A DNA stretch of 64,000 nucleotides from Desulfosarcina alkanivorans (GTDB lineage Bacteria; Desulfobacterota; Desulfobacteria; Desulfobacterales; Desulfosarcinaceae). The stretch spans positions 62,001-126,000 of the forward strand of contig NZ_AP021874.1 in assembly GCF_009688945.1 (NCBI RefSeq), written 5' to 3'. The notes beneath the pieces were generated by a model. That model had not been told where the DNA came from. It saw nothing but the letters and a program-made list of their open reading frames with translations, and ran no database searches. Made by a program: the position numbers and the translations under genes. Positions 8,443 to 17,158 of the stretch are shown here, piece by piece (positions within the stretch are counted from its first letter, which is position 1; every line of letters begins with the position of its first letter).

Positions 8443-10728
8443 CTATTTGGGTTCATCCGGCGGCTGTTTGTGGCGGCAGTCGCGGTTGGGGCATACATGC
8501 AGGGTGCCGTCCCGCTTGGTTGTTTTTTCCACCATGTAAGCATTGCCGCAGACCGGGCAGGGGATGGCCACCGGTCGATCCCAGCTGGCAAAGCTGCATT
8601 TGGGATAACGGTTGCACCCGTAGAAAATCTTCCCCCGCTTGGAGGATTTTTCGACCACCTCGCCGTCACATCCTTTTTCAGGGCAGCGGACGCCGGTCGG
8701 TTTGGCGTTTGGCCCGCTGTTCAGTGACTGGGTGTGTTTGCATTCCGGGTAGCCGGTGCAGGCCAGAAAATCGCCATATCGTCCCCGTTTGACGACCATG
8801 GGTTTGCCGCACAGGTCGCAGACTTTGTCGGTCACTTCACTTTGAACCGGTGCCACGGGGGCAATGACCCCTTTTTCATCCCGCTCGTAGTCACTGGAAT
8901 AGGTGCATTCAGGATACCCCGAGCATGCCAGGAAATGGCCATTTTTGCCCATCTTGATGCGCAGCGGGTTTTTTTTGCACAAGGGGCAGGTCAGGTCGGT
9001 GGGCATTCCCACCCCTTTGACGCTGAGCATGCTTTCGGCGGCTTCCGCCAGCTTCTTGCTGAAGGGGCCGTAAAACTGGTTGAGGATGGTCAGCGATTCC
9101 ACCTCCGACTGCTCCACCCGGTCCAGATCGCTTTCCAGCCGGGCGGTGAATTCAACATCCAGGATTTCCGGGAAATTGTCGATGAGCAGGTCATTGACAA
9201 TAAACCCCAGCTCCGTGGGCCTGAAATATCGCTTGACCAGTTCCACGTAGCCCTTGTCCCGAATGGTGGAGAGGATGGCGGCATAGGTGCTGGGCCGGCC
9301 GATGCCGTTTTCTTCCAGCTCCTTGACCAGGGAGGCTTCCGAAAATCGCGGCGGCGGTTGTGTGAAGTGCTGTTTGGGGTCCAGGCCCAGCAGTTCCAGC
9401 GGCGAATTTTCCGCCAGTTCCGGCAGCGGCTGGCTTTTTTTACTGCTTTCCGCCTCGTCGTCGGCGCTTTGGTACAGGGCCAGAAATCCGGGAAATTTCA
9501 CCGACGATCCGCTGGCGGTGAAGGTGTAGTCGCCGGCGGTGATGGAGAGCGTCTTCTGGTCGATCAGGGCCTGGGCCATCTGCGAAGCTACAAACCGTTG
9601 CCAGATCATGGTGTACAAGGCCAATTGATCCTTGGACAGGTAGCGCTTGAGCTTGTCCGGCGTGTGGCCGACCGACGTGGGCCGAATGGCCTCATGGGCG
9701 TCCTGGGCCTTGTTTTTGTTTTTGAAAAATCGCGGCTTGCCAAGGGAGTAGTTGTTGCCGAAGCGTTCATGAATCCAATTCAGTGCCTCCTGGGCCGCTT
9801 CATCGGCAATCCGGGTGGAGTCCGTCCGCATGTAGGTGATCAGGCCGACGGGTTCCCCGGGGCCCAGGTCGATGCCTTCATAGAGCTGCTGGGCCACCAT
9901 CATGGTCTTCTTGGCCGAAAAACGCAGTTTGCGGATCGCCTCCTGCTGCAGTTTGCTGGTGATGAAGGGGGGCAGGGGGTTGCGCCGGGTGGTTCGTTTG
10001 GCGATTTTGTCGACCACAAATGGCGCCGTTTCCAGATCCTTCAATATTCGGGTGGCGGCACCTTCGTCCGGTATCTCGATTTTCTCCCCGTTTTTGCGTA
10101 CCAGCTTGGCTGCAAATGCCGGCGGCGTCTCTCCTTTGAGATTGGCAGTGATGGACCAGTACTCCACCGATGTGAACGCCTGGATGGCCCGCTCCCGGTC
10201 GCAGATAATCCGCACGGTGACGGACTGAACCCGGCCGGCGCTCAGCCCCCCTTTCACCTTGCGCCACAGCAGGGGCGAGATCTGGTACCCCACCAGCCGG
10301 TCCAGGATTCGGCGGGCCTGCTGGGCTTCATACTTGTCCCGGTCCAGATCCTGGGCCTTTTTCATGGCTTCGATAATCGCCTTTTTGGTCAGCTCGTGAA
10401 ACAGCACCCGGTGAAAATGGCGACCCTTTTTCTTGAGCACATCGGCGGTATGCCAGGCAATGGCTTCCCCCTCGCGATCCGGGTCGGGGGCGAGATAGAC
10501 ATCCGTTGTATCGCCGGCGGCCGACTTCAACTGGCTCAGCACCTTCGATTTCCCGGGAATGGCACGGTAGTGCGGGGTAAAATCTTTTTCGATATCGATG
10601 CCCAGGTCCTTGCTGGGCAGATCCTTGATGTGGCCCACGGTGGCGGCGACGTTGTAGTCGTTGCCAAGATATTTTTTTATGGTTCTGACTTTTGTGGGCG
10701 ATTCCACGACCACCAGGGGTTTAGTCAC
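8443..10728 (-). CDS. topA: DNA topoisomerase I (type IA)
   Basis: A 761-residue type IA topoisomerase that relaxes negatively supercoiled DNA by single-strand passage. It has a Toprim domain (VVVESPTKVRTIKKYLG; PDPDREGEAIAWH at about 81-93), a catalytic tyrosine at residue 299 in ITYMRTDSTR, and QAQ-like DNA-binding segments. The C-terminal part holds four zinc ribbons beginning CPLCKKNPL, CDLCGKPM, CPEKGCDG and CPVCGNAY, one more than many homologues. It lies 155 bp downstream of dprA, separated by a perfect 19-bp inverted repeat. dprA-topA pairing is common in bacteria. Confidence 0.97.
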   Translation of the reverse strand: MTKPLVVVESPTKVRTIKKYLGNDYNVAATVGHIKDLPSKDLGIDIEKDFTPHYRAIPGKSKVLSQLKSAAGDTTDVYLAPDPDREGEAIAWHTADVLKKKGRHFHRVLFHELTKKAIIEAMKKAQDLDRDKYEAQQARRILDRLVGYQISPLLWRKVKGGLSAGRVQSVTVRIICDRERAIQAFTSVEYWSITANLKGETPPAFAAKLVRKNGEKIEIPDEGAATRILKDLETAPFVVDKIAKRTTRRNPLPPFITSKLQQEAIRKLRFSAKKTMMVAQQLYEGIDLGPGEPVGLITYMRTDSTRIADEAAQEALNWIHERFGNNYSLGKPRFFKNKNKAQDAHEAIRPTSVGHTPDKLKRYLSKDQLALYTMIWQRFVASQMAQALIDQKTLSITAGDYTFTASGSSVKFPGFLALYQSADDEAESSKKSQPLPELAENSPLELLGLDPKQHFTQPPPRFSEASLVKELEENGIGRPSTYAAILSTIRDKGYVELVKRYFRPTELGFIVNDLLIDNFPEILDVEFTARLESDLDRVEQSEVESLTILNQFYGPFSKKLAEAAESMLSVKGVGMPTDLTCPLCKKNPLRIKMGKNGHFLACSGYPECTYSSDYERDEKGVIAPVAPVQSEVTDKVCDLCGKPMVVKRGRYGDFLACTGYPECKHTQSLNSGPNAKPTGVRCPEKGCDGEVVEKSSKRGKIFYGCNRYPKCSFASWDRPVAIPCPVCGNAYMVEKTTKRDGTLHVCPNRDCRHKQPPDEPK

Positions 10729-10791
10729 GTTGTGCCTCTTGGTTGTTTATTAGCGTTACGTAATGAGATTTTGGTACCTGTTTGCGAAATG

Positions 10792-10850
10792 TTGAAATTG
10801 GAAATTAGAAGTTGGGGAGAGATGACCAAATTTCTAATTTCCAATTTCAA
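10792..10850. repeat. Perfect 19-bp inverted repeat between dprA and topA
   Basis: The left arm TTGAAATTGGAAATTAGAA (10792-10810) is the exact reverse complement of 10832-10850, with a 21-base loop. The arms consist almost only of the words AATT and GGAAATTAGAA and are much poorer in GC than the flanks. It could form a strong hairpin in the dprA-topA transcript. No U-tract follows on the minus strand, so a canonical terminator is unlikely. It resembles the word-like palindromes elsewhere in this window. Confidence 0.85.
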
Positions 10851-10884
10851 TCCATTAGCGGTTAGCACTTTTGCAGCCTCACGA

Positions 10885-11994
10885 TCATTTCCTATCCATG
10901 CCGGGGGTCAGCGAAAACTGCTTCCCCGGGGACTGGACCACCAGACCTTTGAGTTCGAGCTGCAGCAGTATACCGGAGAGTCGGCCCGACGCAAGGGCCA
11001 GCCGACGGGCCAGGTCGTCGATGTGAACGGGCTCGGCTTCCAGACTATCGATAACCACGGCTTCCTCATCCGTCAATGGCGGCAGTGCCGGTGGCAAAGC
11101 GGACGGCATTGACCCGCCGGGCATCGGGATATGCTCGAATTCTTCGATGACGTCTCCGGCATGGTCCACCAGTTTGGCGCCCTGTTTGATCAGGGTATGC
11201 GTTCCCACACTTTTAAACGAGTGGATGTTTCCGGGGACGGCAAAGACCTCCCGGTTCTGTTCTGCGGCCAGGCGGGCGGTGATCAGTGAACCGCTTCGCC
11301 TGGTGGCTTCCACCACGACGGTTCCGTGGCACATACCGCTGATAATGCGGTTGCGGGCAGGAAAATGGTGGGCATCGGGACCGGTGTCCAGTGAAAATTC
11401 GCTGACCACGGCGCCGTTTTCCGCGATTTGGTGGAACAGCTGTGCATTTTCCCGGGGATAGATATGATTCAAGCCGGTGCCTAAAACGGAGACCGTGAAC
11501 CCCCCGGCGGCGATCGCGCCGGCATGGGCGGCGGTGTCGACCCCCCGGGCCATACCGCTGACGATATTGACCTGTTGCCCGGCCAGATCCATGCAGAGCT
11601 GTCGCGTGGCGGAAATACCATATGCAGTGGCATTGCGGGAGCCTACGACAGCGATGTTCAGCCCGGTGGCGGGCAGGACGCCGTACACATACAGAAACGG
11701 CGGTGGATCCGGGATCTGGCACAGCAGGGCCGGGTAGCGCCGGTCCGTCAGGGTAACGATGGTGTACCCTTTTTGCCGGACCGCTTCCAGTTCCCGATCG
11801 ACCGCATCCGTGGTCCGGTGACGTCGCATGGCTGAGACCAGCCGGGCGGTCACGCCCTTGACCGCCTGCAGTTCCGTGTCGTCTGCATCAAATACGGCTT
11901 CCGGTGATCCGAATCGTTCCACCAGCCGTCGAAACAACAGGTTGCCGACCCCCGGCACGCGCTTCAGGGCGAACCAGGGATGTAACCCGGACAT
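10885..11994 (-). CDS. dprA: DNA-processing protein DprA
   Basis: DprA (Smf), 369 residues, protects incoming single-stranded DNA and loads RecA during natural transformation. It has an N-terminal SAM-like helical region (LKRVPGVGNLLFRRLVERFG), a Rossmann-like DprA fold with VVGSRNAT, VSGMARGVDTAAH and GSLITARLAAEQNREVF, and a C-terminal winged-helix domain (about 305-365). Its ATG follows the secF stop with no gap (TAG immediately before ATG), so it belongs to the sec transcript. cinA, linked to dprA in some species, lies 8 kb away. Confidence 0.96.
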   Translation of the reverse strand: MSGLHPWFALKRVPGVGNLLFRRLVERFGSPEAVFDADDTELQAVKGVTARLVSAMRRHRTTDAVDRELEAVRQKGYTIVTLTDRRYPALLCQIPDPPPFLYVYGVLPATGLNIAVVGSRNATAYGISATRQLCMDLAGQQVNIVSGMARGVDTAAHAGAIAAGGFTVSVLGTGLNHIYPRENAQLFHQIAENGAVVSEFSLDTGPDAHHFPARNRIISGMCHGTVVVEATRRSGSLITARLAAEQNREVFAVPGNIHSFKSVGTHTLIKQGAKLVDHAGDVIEEFEHIPMPGGSMPSALPPALPPLTDEEAVVIDSLEAEPVHIDDLARRLALASGRLSGILLQLELKGLVVQSPGKQFSLTPGMDRK

Positions 11995-13029
11995 CTATTT
12001 TCTCCGGGACTGCCAGGCCAGCAGGATGGGGCTGGCCACGTAGACGGACGAATAGGTACCGACCAGGATGCCGACCAGAAGGGCGAATGAAAAATCATGG
12101 ATAATACCGCCCCCCAATACGAACAGGGCAACCACCACCACCAGGGTCGTCAGCGAGGTGAGGATGGTTCGGCTCAGGGTTTCATTGATGCTTTTGTTGA
12201 CGATCGTGGTCATGGGCTCTTTGTGGTATTTGCGCAGGTTTTCACGGATGCGGTCAAAGACGATGATCGTGTCGTTGAGGGAATAGCCGATGATGGTCAG
12301 CAGCGCCGCCACGATGGGCAGGGTGAACTCCTTGTCGAAAATGGAGAAAATGCCCACGGTGATGGTGACGTCATGAATCAGGGCCACGATGGCGCCCATG
12401 GCATATTTGAATTCGAAAAACCAGAAGACCACCAGAGAGGCGATCAGGGCGGCCAGCATCAGAAAGGGAACGGAAACGTTGAACAGGGACAGCAGGTAGA
12501 CCACCCCCATGATGGCCCCCGCCACGATAGCGCTCTTGGCCCATTTCAGTTCGAATCGGCCGGAGATGTAAACGGTGATGAAGAGCAGGGCGTAAAACAT
12601 GGCAAACAGGGCTTTTTCCCTGAGATCCTGGCCCACCTGGGGGCCGACCATTTCCACCCGGCGGATTTCGACCGTTACACCGGTGGCCGCCTTGAGTTGC
12701 CGTTCGATGGTTTCGGAAAGGTCATCCATGGCCGAGATGGTCGCATCGGTGCGAATGAGATACTCATTGTCTTCTGCCTGGCCGAACTGCTGGACCGCCG
12801 ATGCGGCCAGCTTCATGTTTTCCAGTCCCGATTTGATGCGGTCAATGGTCACGGGGGACTCGAATTTGACCTGGACCAGGGTGCCGCCGGCAAAGTCGAT
12901 CCCGTAACGGGGGCCCTTGTGCCCGACCAATGTACCGATACTGGCCAGAATCATCGCTACCGAAAAAAAGAAGGCGATTTTGCGTTTTCCAATAAAGTCA
13001 ATGTTGATACCCGGTTTGATAAACTGCAT
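11995..13029 (-). CDS. secF: Protein translocase subunit SecF
   Basis: A 344-residue inner-membrane partner of SecD that uses the proton gradient to pull preproteins out of SecYEG. It starts MQFIKPGINIDFIGKRK, has the first membrane helix at about 18-38, YGIDFAGGTLVQVKF, a periplasmic P1 loop, then the RND-type helices with SLNDTIIVFDRIREN. An upstream in-frame ATG exists at 13095, but 13029 is preceded by AAGGA at good distance and matches the family start. It lies about 70 bp downstream of secD. Confidence 0.95.
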   Translation of the reverse strand: MQFIKPGINIDFIGKRKIAFFFSVAMILASIGTLVGHKGPRYGIDFAGGTLVQVKFESPVTIDRIKSGLENMKLAASAVQQFGQAEDNEYLIRTDATISAMDDLSETIERQLKAATGVTVEIRRVEMVGPQVGQDLREKALFAMFYALLFITVYISGRFELKWAKSAIVAGAIMGVVYLLSLFNVSVPFLMLAALIASLVVFWFFEFKYAMGAIVALIHDVTITVGIFSIFDKEFTLPIVAALLTIIGYSLNDTIIVFDRIRENLRKYHKEPMTTIVNKSINETLSRTILTSLTTLVVVVALFVLGGGIIHDFSFALLVGILVGTYSSVYVASPILLAWQSRRK

Positions 13030-13100
13030 AAATCCATTCCTTGATGGTGGTTTTCCGTTGCCGGCCAAGGCGGTTGCCTGCTCGGACCGGAGCATCCGGA

Positions 13101-14678
13101 TTAGATGCTGATGGTTCGAACTTTACGGCTGATCAGGAAATAATCGAAAATGGCGCGTGCCAGCACCAGTGCGGTGAACAGACTGGCCACCACCCCGAGA
13201 CTCAACGTCACGGCAAATCCCTTGACCGGACCGGTGCCGAACTGAAACAGCACCAGGGCGGCGATCAGGGTGGTGACATTGGCATCCAGGATGGTCAGGG
13301 TCGCCCTGTCGTAACCGGCGTCCACGGCGGCCCTGGGCGTTTTTCCCAGGTTCATCTCTTCCCGTATTCGCTCGAAGATCAAGACGTTGGCGTCAACGGC
13401 CATGCCGATGGTCAGGATAATGCCGGCGATACCGGGGAGGGTGAGCGTCGCACCGAATCCGGCCAATCCGCCGGCGATGAGCAGGATGTTGAGCATCAGG
13501 GCAAAATCGGCCACGACGCCTGAACCCTTGTAGTAGACCGCCATGAAGAGAACCACGAGTATGCCGCCCATACACATGGAAAGCAGTCCCATGCGGATCG
13601 AGTCGGAACCCAGGGAGGGACCCACGGTGCGTTCTTCCAGGATCTGGACCGGCGCCGGCAGGGCACCGGCACGCAGTACGATGGCCAGGTCACGGGCTTC
13701 TTCGGTGGTGAAATTGCCGGTGATGCGGGCCTCACCACCGGCGATCTTTTCCTGGATGACCGGTGCCGAGTAGACATTGTCGTCCAGGACGATGGCCAGA
13801 CGCTTTTTTACGTTCTCCGCAGTGATGCGTTCGAACAGCCGGGCGCCTTTTTTATCGAAGGTGATGGACACGTAGGGTTCATTGTACTGGCTGTCGATCT
13901 GCACCCGGGCGTCGGTCAGGTACGCACCGGTCAGGCTGGTGCGTTTTTTGACCAGAAAGGGAATCTTCTGGACGCGGCGGGTGGACGGATCTTCTTTGGT
14001 TTCGTAAAGGATTTCACTGCTGGCGGGAATGTTGCCGTTCAGGGCGGCGTCCACGTCGTGTTCTTCGTCGAGCAGTTTAAATTCCAGCAGGGCGGTCTTT
14101 CCGATCAGTTCCTTGGCCCGCTGGGTGTCCTTGATGCCCGGCAGCTGGATCAGAATGCGTCGTTCCCCTTGAATGCGGATGTCCGGTTCACTGACACCGA
14201 ACTGGTCAATCCGGTTGCGGATGGTCTCCAATGCCTGCCCCACCGCCAGCTTGCGGATGTGATCGGTTTCTTCATCGGGAAGGTCCAGAACGATCTCCAG
14301 AACATTTTCCCTGACCGTCCGGTCGGCGATGCGCAGATCGCGGAATTCTTCATCCAGCAGTTCATCGAAACGCCGGATGTCGTCTTCCCCCGCCACTTTT
14401 ACCGTCAGCTTGACGGTCTCCACCCGCTCGACGCCCAGGGTGCGGATGCGTTCTTTTTTCAGCATCTGGCGCAACTCCTGGCCCATGCGTTCAATGGTGT
14501 TCTCGACCGCTTTGTCCGCGTCCACTTCCAGGACCAGGTGCATGCCCCCCTGGAGATCGAGGCCCAGGTTGATCTTTTTATGGGGCCAGACGCCGGGTTG
14601 AAATGTCGGAATCACATAAATCACAGCGGCCACGATGACCGCCGCAATCACGATGAGTCTCCACGAAAGATTCTTCAA
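13101..14678 (-). CDS. secD: Protein translocase subunit SecD
   Basis: A 525-residue SecD, the larger RND-fold partner of SecF in the Sec translocon accessory complex. A membrane helix lies at about 6-26, then LGLDLQGGMHLVLEVDAD, a periplasmic P1 domain, and five C-terminal helices with GMAVDANVLIFERIREE. The start is best placed at a TTG at 14678 (MKNLSWRLIVIA). AAGGA lies 8 bases upstream, and the MKN-WRL opening is typical. The longer frame from 14786 adds a proline/arginine-rich stretch with no counterpart in SecD. The order yajC-secD-secF is the classical operon. Confidence 0.95.
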   Translation of the reverse strand: MKNLSWRLIVIAAVIVAAVIYVIPTFQPGVWPHKKINLGLDLQGGMHLVLEVDADKAVENTIERMGQELRQMLKKERIRTLGVERVETVKLTVKVAGEDDIRRFDELLDEEFRDLRIADRTVRENVLEIVLDLPDEETDHIRKLAVGQALETIRNRIDQFGVSEPDIRIQGERRILIQLPGIKDTQRAKELIGKTALLEFKLLDEEHDVDAALNGNIPASSEILYETKEDPSTRRVQKIPFLVKKRTSLTGAYLTDARVQIDSQYNEPYVSITFDKKGARLFERITAENVKKRLAIVLDDNVYSAPVIQEKIAGGEARITGNFTTEEARDLAIVLRAGALPAPVQILEERTVGPSLGSDSIRMGLLSMCMGGILVVLFMAVYYKGSGVVADFALMLNILLIAGGLAGFGATLTLPGIAGIILTIGMAVDANVLIFERIREEMNLGKTPRAAVDAGYDRATLTILDANVTTLIAALVLFQFGTGPVKGFAVTLSLGVVASLFTALVLARAIFDYFLISRKVRTISI

Positions 14679-14816
14679 CGCTTTGTTCCTTTCATGATCT
14701 ACACGCCAAAGCCCCAGTCGCCGTGTCACCCTGTCGCCGCCCCCGGGAGGGCCGGGGGGCGAAACGGGTCGATGAGCCGGTGGCAATGGGGCTTTTTAGG
14801 AGAAAACGATTCGAAT

Positions 14817-15173
14817 TTAGGCTTTGTCTTTCTTGTCTTTTTTAGACGCGGCCGGGGGGGAGCCGGCCTGCATGATTGCAGACACACTGCCCCGGTTCAC
14901 TTTGACCCGCACTTTTTCGGCAATTTCAACCGTCAGGGCGGTTTCCGACACGCCGGTGATCCGCCCGTGAAGGCCGCCGCTGGTGACGATGCGGTCTCCG
15001 GTTTTCAGGTTGTCGATCATCTGCCGGTGTTCTTTGGTTTTTTTCTGCTGGGGACGGATCAGCAGAAAATAAAAAATAACGAACATGAGAATCAGCGGAA
15101 TAAATGATGCAAATCCTCCTGAACCACCAGGGGCAGCAGCCCCACCCTGTCCCATTGCATAAGCGATATTCAT
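14817..15173 (-). CDS. yajC: Preprotein translocase subunit YajC
   Basis: A 118-residue single-span membrane protein that joins SecDF and YidC at the translocon. It has a glycine/alanine-rich N-terminus, one helix (FIPLILMFVIFYFLLIRP), then the conserved QQKKTKEHRQMIDNLKTGDRI and TSGGLHGRI. A lysine-rich tail (SKKDKKDKA) ends it. ATG at 15173 is chosen over a TTG nine bases upstream because AGGAGGAG abuts the TTG but is well spaced from the ATG. It precedes secD. Confidence 0.94.
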   Translation of the reverse strand: MNIAYAMGQGGAAAPGGSGGFASFIPLILMFVIFYFLLIRPQQKKTKEHRQMIDNLKTGDRIVTSGGLHGRITGVSETALTVEIAEKVRVKVNRGSVSAIMQAGSPPAASKKDKKDKA

Positions 15174-15357
15174 CGGTGTCAACTCCTCCTGTCAAAATGT
15201 TCAAGTGTGGGCCGCACTTCCGAATAGAAAAGGTCCACTGACACCACACCTGTTTGGCAACTGTCAAAGTGGCGCTGGTATACTGCAAATCGCCCGCCTC
15301 GTCAATTGGTTCTTGCGGACGGCGATCAACCGTGGCCGGAAAAATGGCGGGAACAGC

Positions 15358-16851
15358 CTATGCAGATGAATTTTCCACGGCTTTGATCTTTTTGTCGTAG
15401 ACGACCTCCATCTGGCCGGGAATCAAATCCACACGGGAGGTGATGGTGATGCCGATTGCCCGTTTGTCCTCCAGGTCGCTCAGTTCCTTGCGTTTTCGGT
15501 TGAGCAGATAAGACGCCACCGGTGCCGGCAATTGGGCGGCAACGTGCCGGACATCCGCTTTAAGGGTGTCCAGCTTCAGCTTCCTCAGAAAACTCAGGCC
15601 CAGTGATTCCGCGGACGGCACCTGGCCTTTGCCGCCGCAGCGTGAACAGGTTTCCATGCTGCTGAAATCTATGGATGGCCGCAGGCGCTGGCGGGAGAGT
15701 TCCAGCAGGCCGAACTTGGAAATCTTGCCGATTTTTACCCGGGCCCGGTCCTGTTTCATGCCGGCGCGAAGGGCTTTTTCCACCTGGTTGCGGTGCTTTT
15801 GCTCGCGCATATCGATGAAATCCACCACGATAAGCCCGCCCAGATCACGGATCCTGAGTTGACGGGCGATTTCCGGCGCCGCTTCCAGATTGGTCATCAA
15901 AGCGGTCTCTTCGACGTTTTTTTTCTGGGTGCCCTTGCCGGAGTTGACGTCGATGGCCACCAGTGCCTCGGTGCGTTCCAGCACGACCGATCCGCCTGAC
16001 TTCAGTGTCACCCGGTTGTTGAAAATGGTGGCGATCTGGTCTTCCAGCTGGAACCGGGTAAAAATGGGCTTGTCCGATTTGTGCAGCTTGACGATGTTGG
16101 TCTGTTTGGGGGCAATGATTTGAACGAAGTTTTTCACCTCCTGGTGAACCGCTTCATCATCGATGAGAATTTCCTTGATGTCCGGCGTGAAATGATCGCG
16201 GATGGAACGGACGGCCAGGTTCCGATCCTTGTACAGGGCCGATGGTGCGGGCGCCTTGACGGCCCGCGCGGTGATGTTTTTCCACAGGCGCAGCAGATAT
16301 TGAACATCCTTGGTCAGCATGGTCTTGGTGCATCCCTGGCCGGCGGTACGGATAATGATGCCGAATCCCTCGGGCAGATTCAGCTTCTCAACGATCTCCT
16401 TGAGGCGCTTGCGTTCGGTCTCATCGTCTATTTTGCGGGAGATGCCACGGCTGTCGCTTCCCGGCATCAGGACCGCATAGCGGCCGGGCAGGGATATGAA
16501 TGTGGTGAGCATGGCCCCCTTTTTCATGATGGGGTCTTTGGTCACCTGAACCATCAGTTCCTGTCCGCGTTTGACGAGATTCTGGATGGTTTTGCCGTTG
16601 GCCGGCGGGCCCTGGAAGTAGTCGCTGTGGATCTCCTGTTTCTGAAGGAAGCCGTGACGCTCGACGCCCACGTCCACGAACACCGCCTGAAGGCTGGGTT
16701 CAATGCGGGTGATCACTCCTTTGTAGATGCTGCTGTGAAGGATTTCCCTGGCGGCGCTTTCTATGTGAAATTCTTCCAGGCGGCTGTCTTTGACAATGGC
16801 GAGACGGACCTCTTCCGGGTCCACTGCATTGATGAGAATTTTGCTGGTCAT
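15358..16851 (-). CDS. rng: Ribonuclease G (Rne/Rng family)
   Basis: A 497-residue endoribonuclease of the RNase E/G family that matures 16S rRNA 5' ends and starts mRNA decay. An S1 domain lies at about 38-125 (YKGVITRIEPSLQAVFVDVG), followed by the RNase H-like and DNase I-like parts. The latter has VAIDVNSGKG and IVVDFIDM, with catalytic Asp residues. The zinc-link is CSRCGGKG near residue 403. It lacks the long C-terminal degradosome scaffold of RNase E, so RNase G is the better name. It is the first gene of the leftward series and divergent from leuS. Confidence 0.93.
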   Translation of the reverse strand: MTSKILINAVDPEEVRLAIVKDSRLEEFHIESAAREILHSSIYKGVITRIEPSLQAVFVDVGVERHGFLQKQEIHSDYFQGPPANGKTIQNLVKRGQELMVQVTKDPIMKKGAMLTTFISLPGRYAVLMPGSDSRGISRKIDDETERKRLKEIVEKLNLPEGFGIIIRTAGQGCTKTMLTKDVQYLLRLWKNITARAVKAPAPSALYKDRNLAVRSIRDHFTPDIKEILIDDEAVHQEVKNFVQIIAPKQTNIVKLHKSDKPIFTRFQLEDQIATIFNNRVTLKSGGSVVLERTEALVAIDVNSGKGTQKKNVEETALMTNLEAAPEIARQLRIRDLGGLIVVDFIDMREQKHRNQVEKALRAGMKQDRARVKIGKISKFGLLELSRQRLRPSIDFSSMETCSRCGGKGQVPSAESLGLSFLRKLKLDTLKADVRHVAAQLPAPVASYLLNRKRKELSDLEDKRAIGITITSRVDLIPGQMEVVYDKKIKAVENSSA

Positions 16852-17158
16852 TCGTTGACGGTTGTATCCCTGTTGTTGTGGTGTTGATATTAAATTCGTA
16901 TAAATAAAGAATTGTTACAGGCAAGTCAACGGAATTTTAGGCGCCGGCCCAAAAAAGGATGGGCAAAGGGCCGGGGGATCGGGCCCAGCGGGATGGTACC
17001 GTTTTTCGGGTGGCCGGGATTCGCGGCCCCATGCCCAATAACTTTCAACGTTCATGCGGTCCGCCTATCCCTTCTTGATCTTTACCGGGCTTTATGGCAT
17101 GAGAGAGCACTCGATAAAAAACCAAATCAACAATGTTCGCAAGAAGATAGGAAGATTC
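16852..17158. promoter_or_regulatory. Divergent rng/leuS intergenic region
   Basis: About 307 bp with no gene. The rng-proximal part (16880-16915) is AT-rich and could hold the rng promoter on the minus strand (TATACG or TTTAAT -10-like hexamers). The middle is GC-rich without a clear motif. I looked for a T-box leader before leuS and saw neither the conserved T-box sequence nor a terminator. AGGAAG at 17149-17154 is the leuS ribosome site. Confidence 0.3.

Noticed and set aside
8734..11112. A 792-codon plus-strand open frame opposite topA, and similar long frames at 6962-8416, 17510-18979 and 52917-54458
   Set aside because: They are exact antisense shadows of topA, tex, leuS and ileS, whose domains are complete. 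Long opposite frames are expected in GC-rich codon usage, and the translations lack any protein motif.
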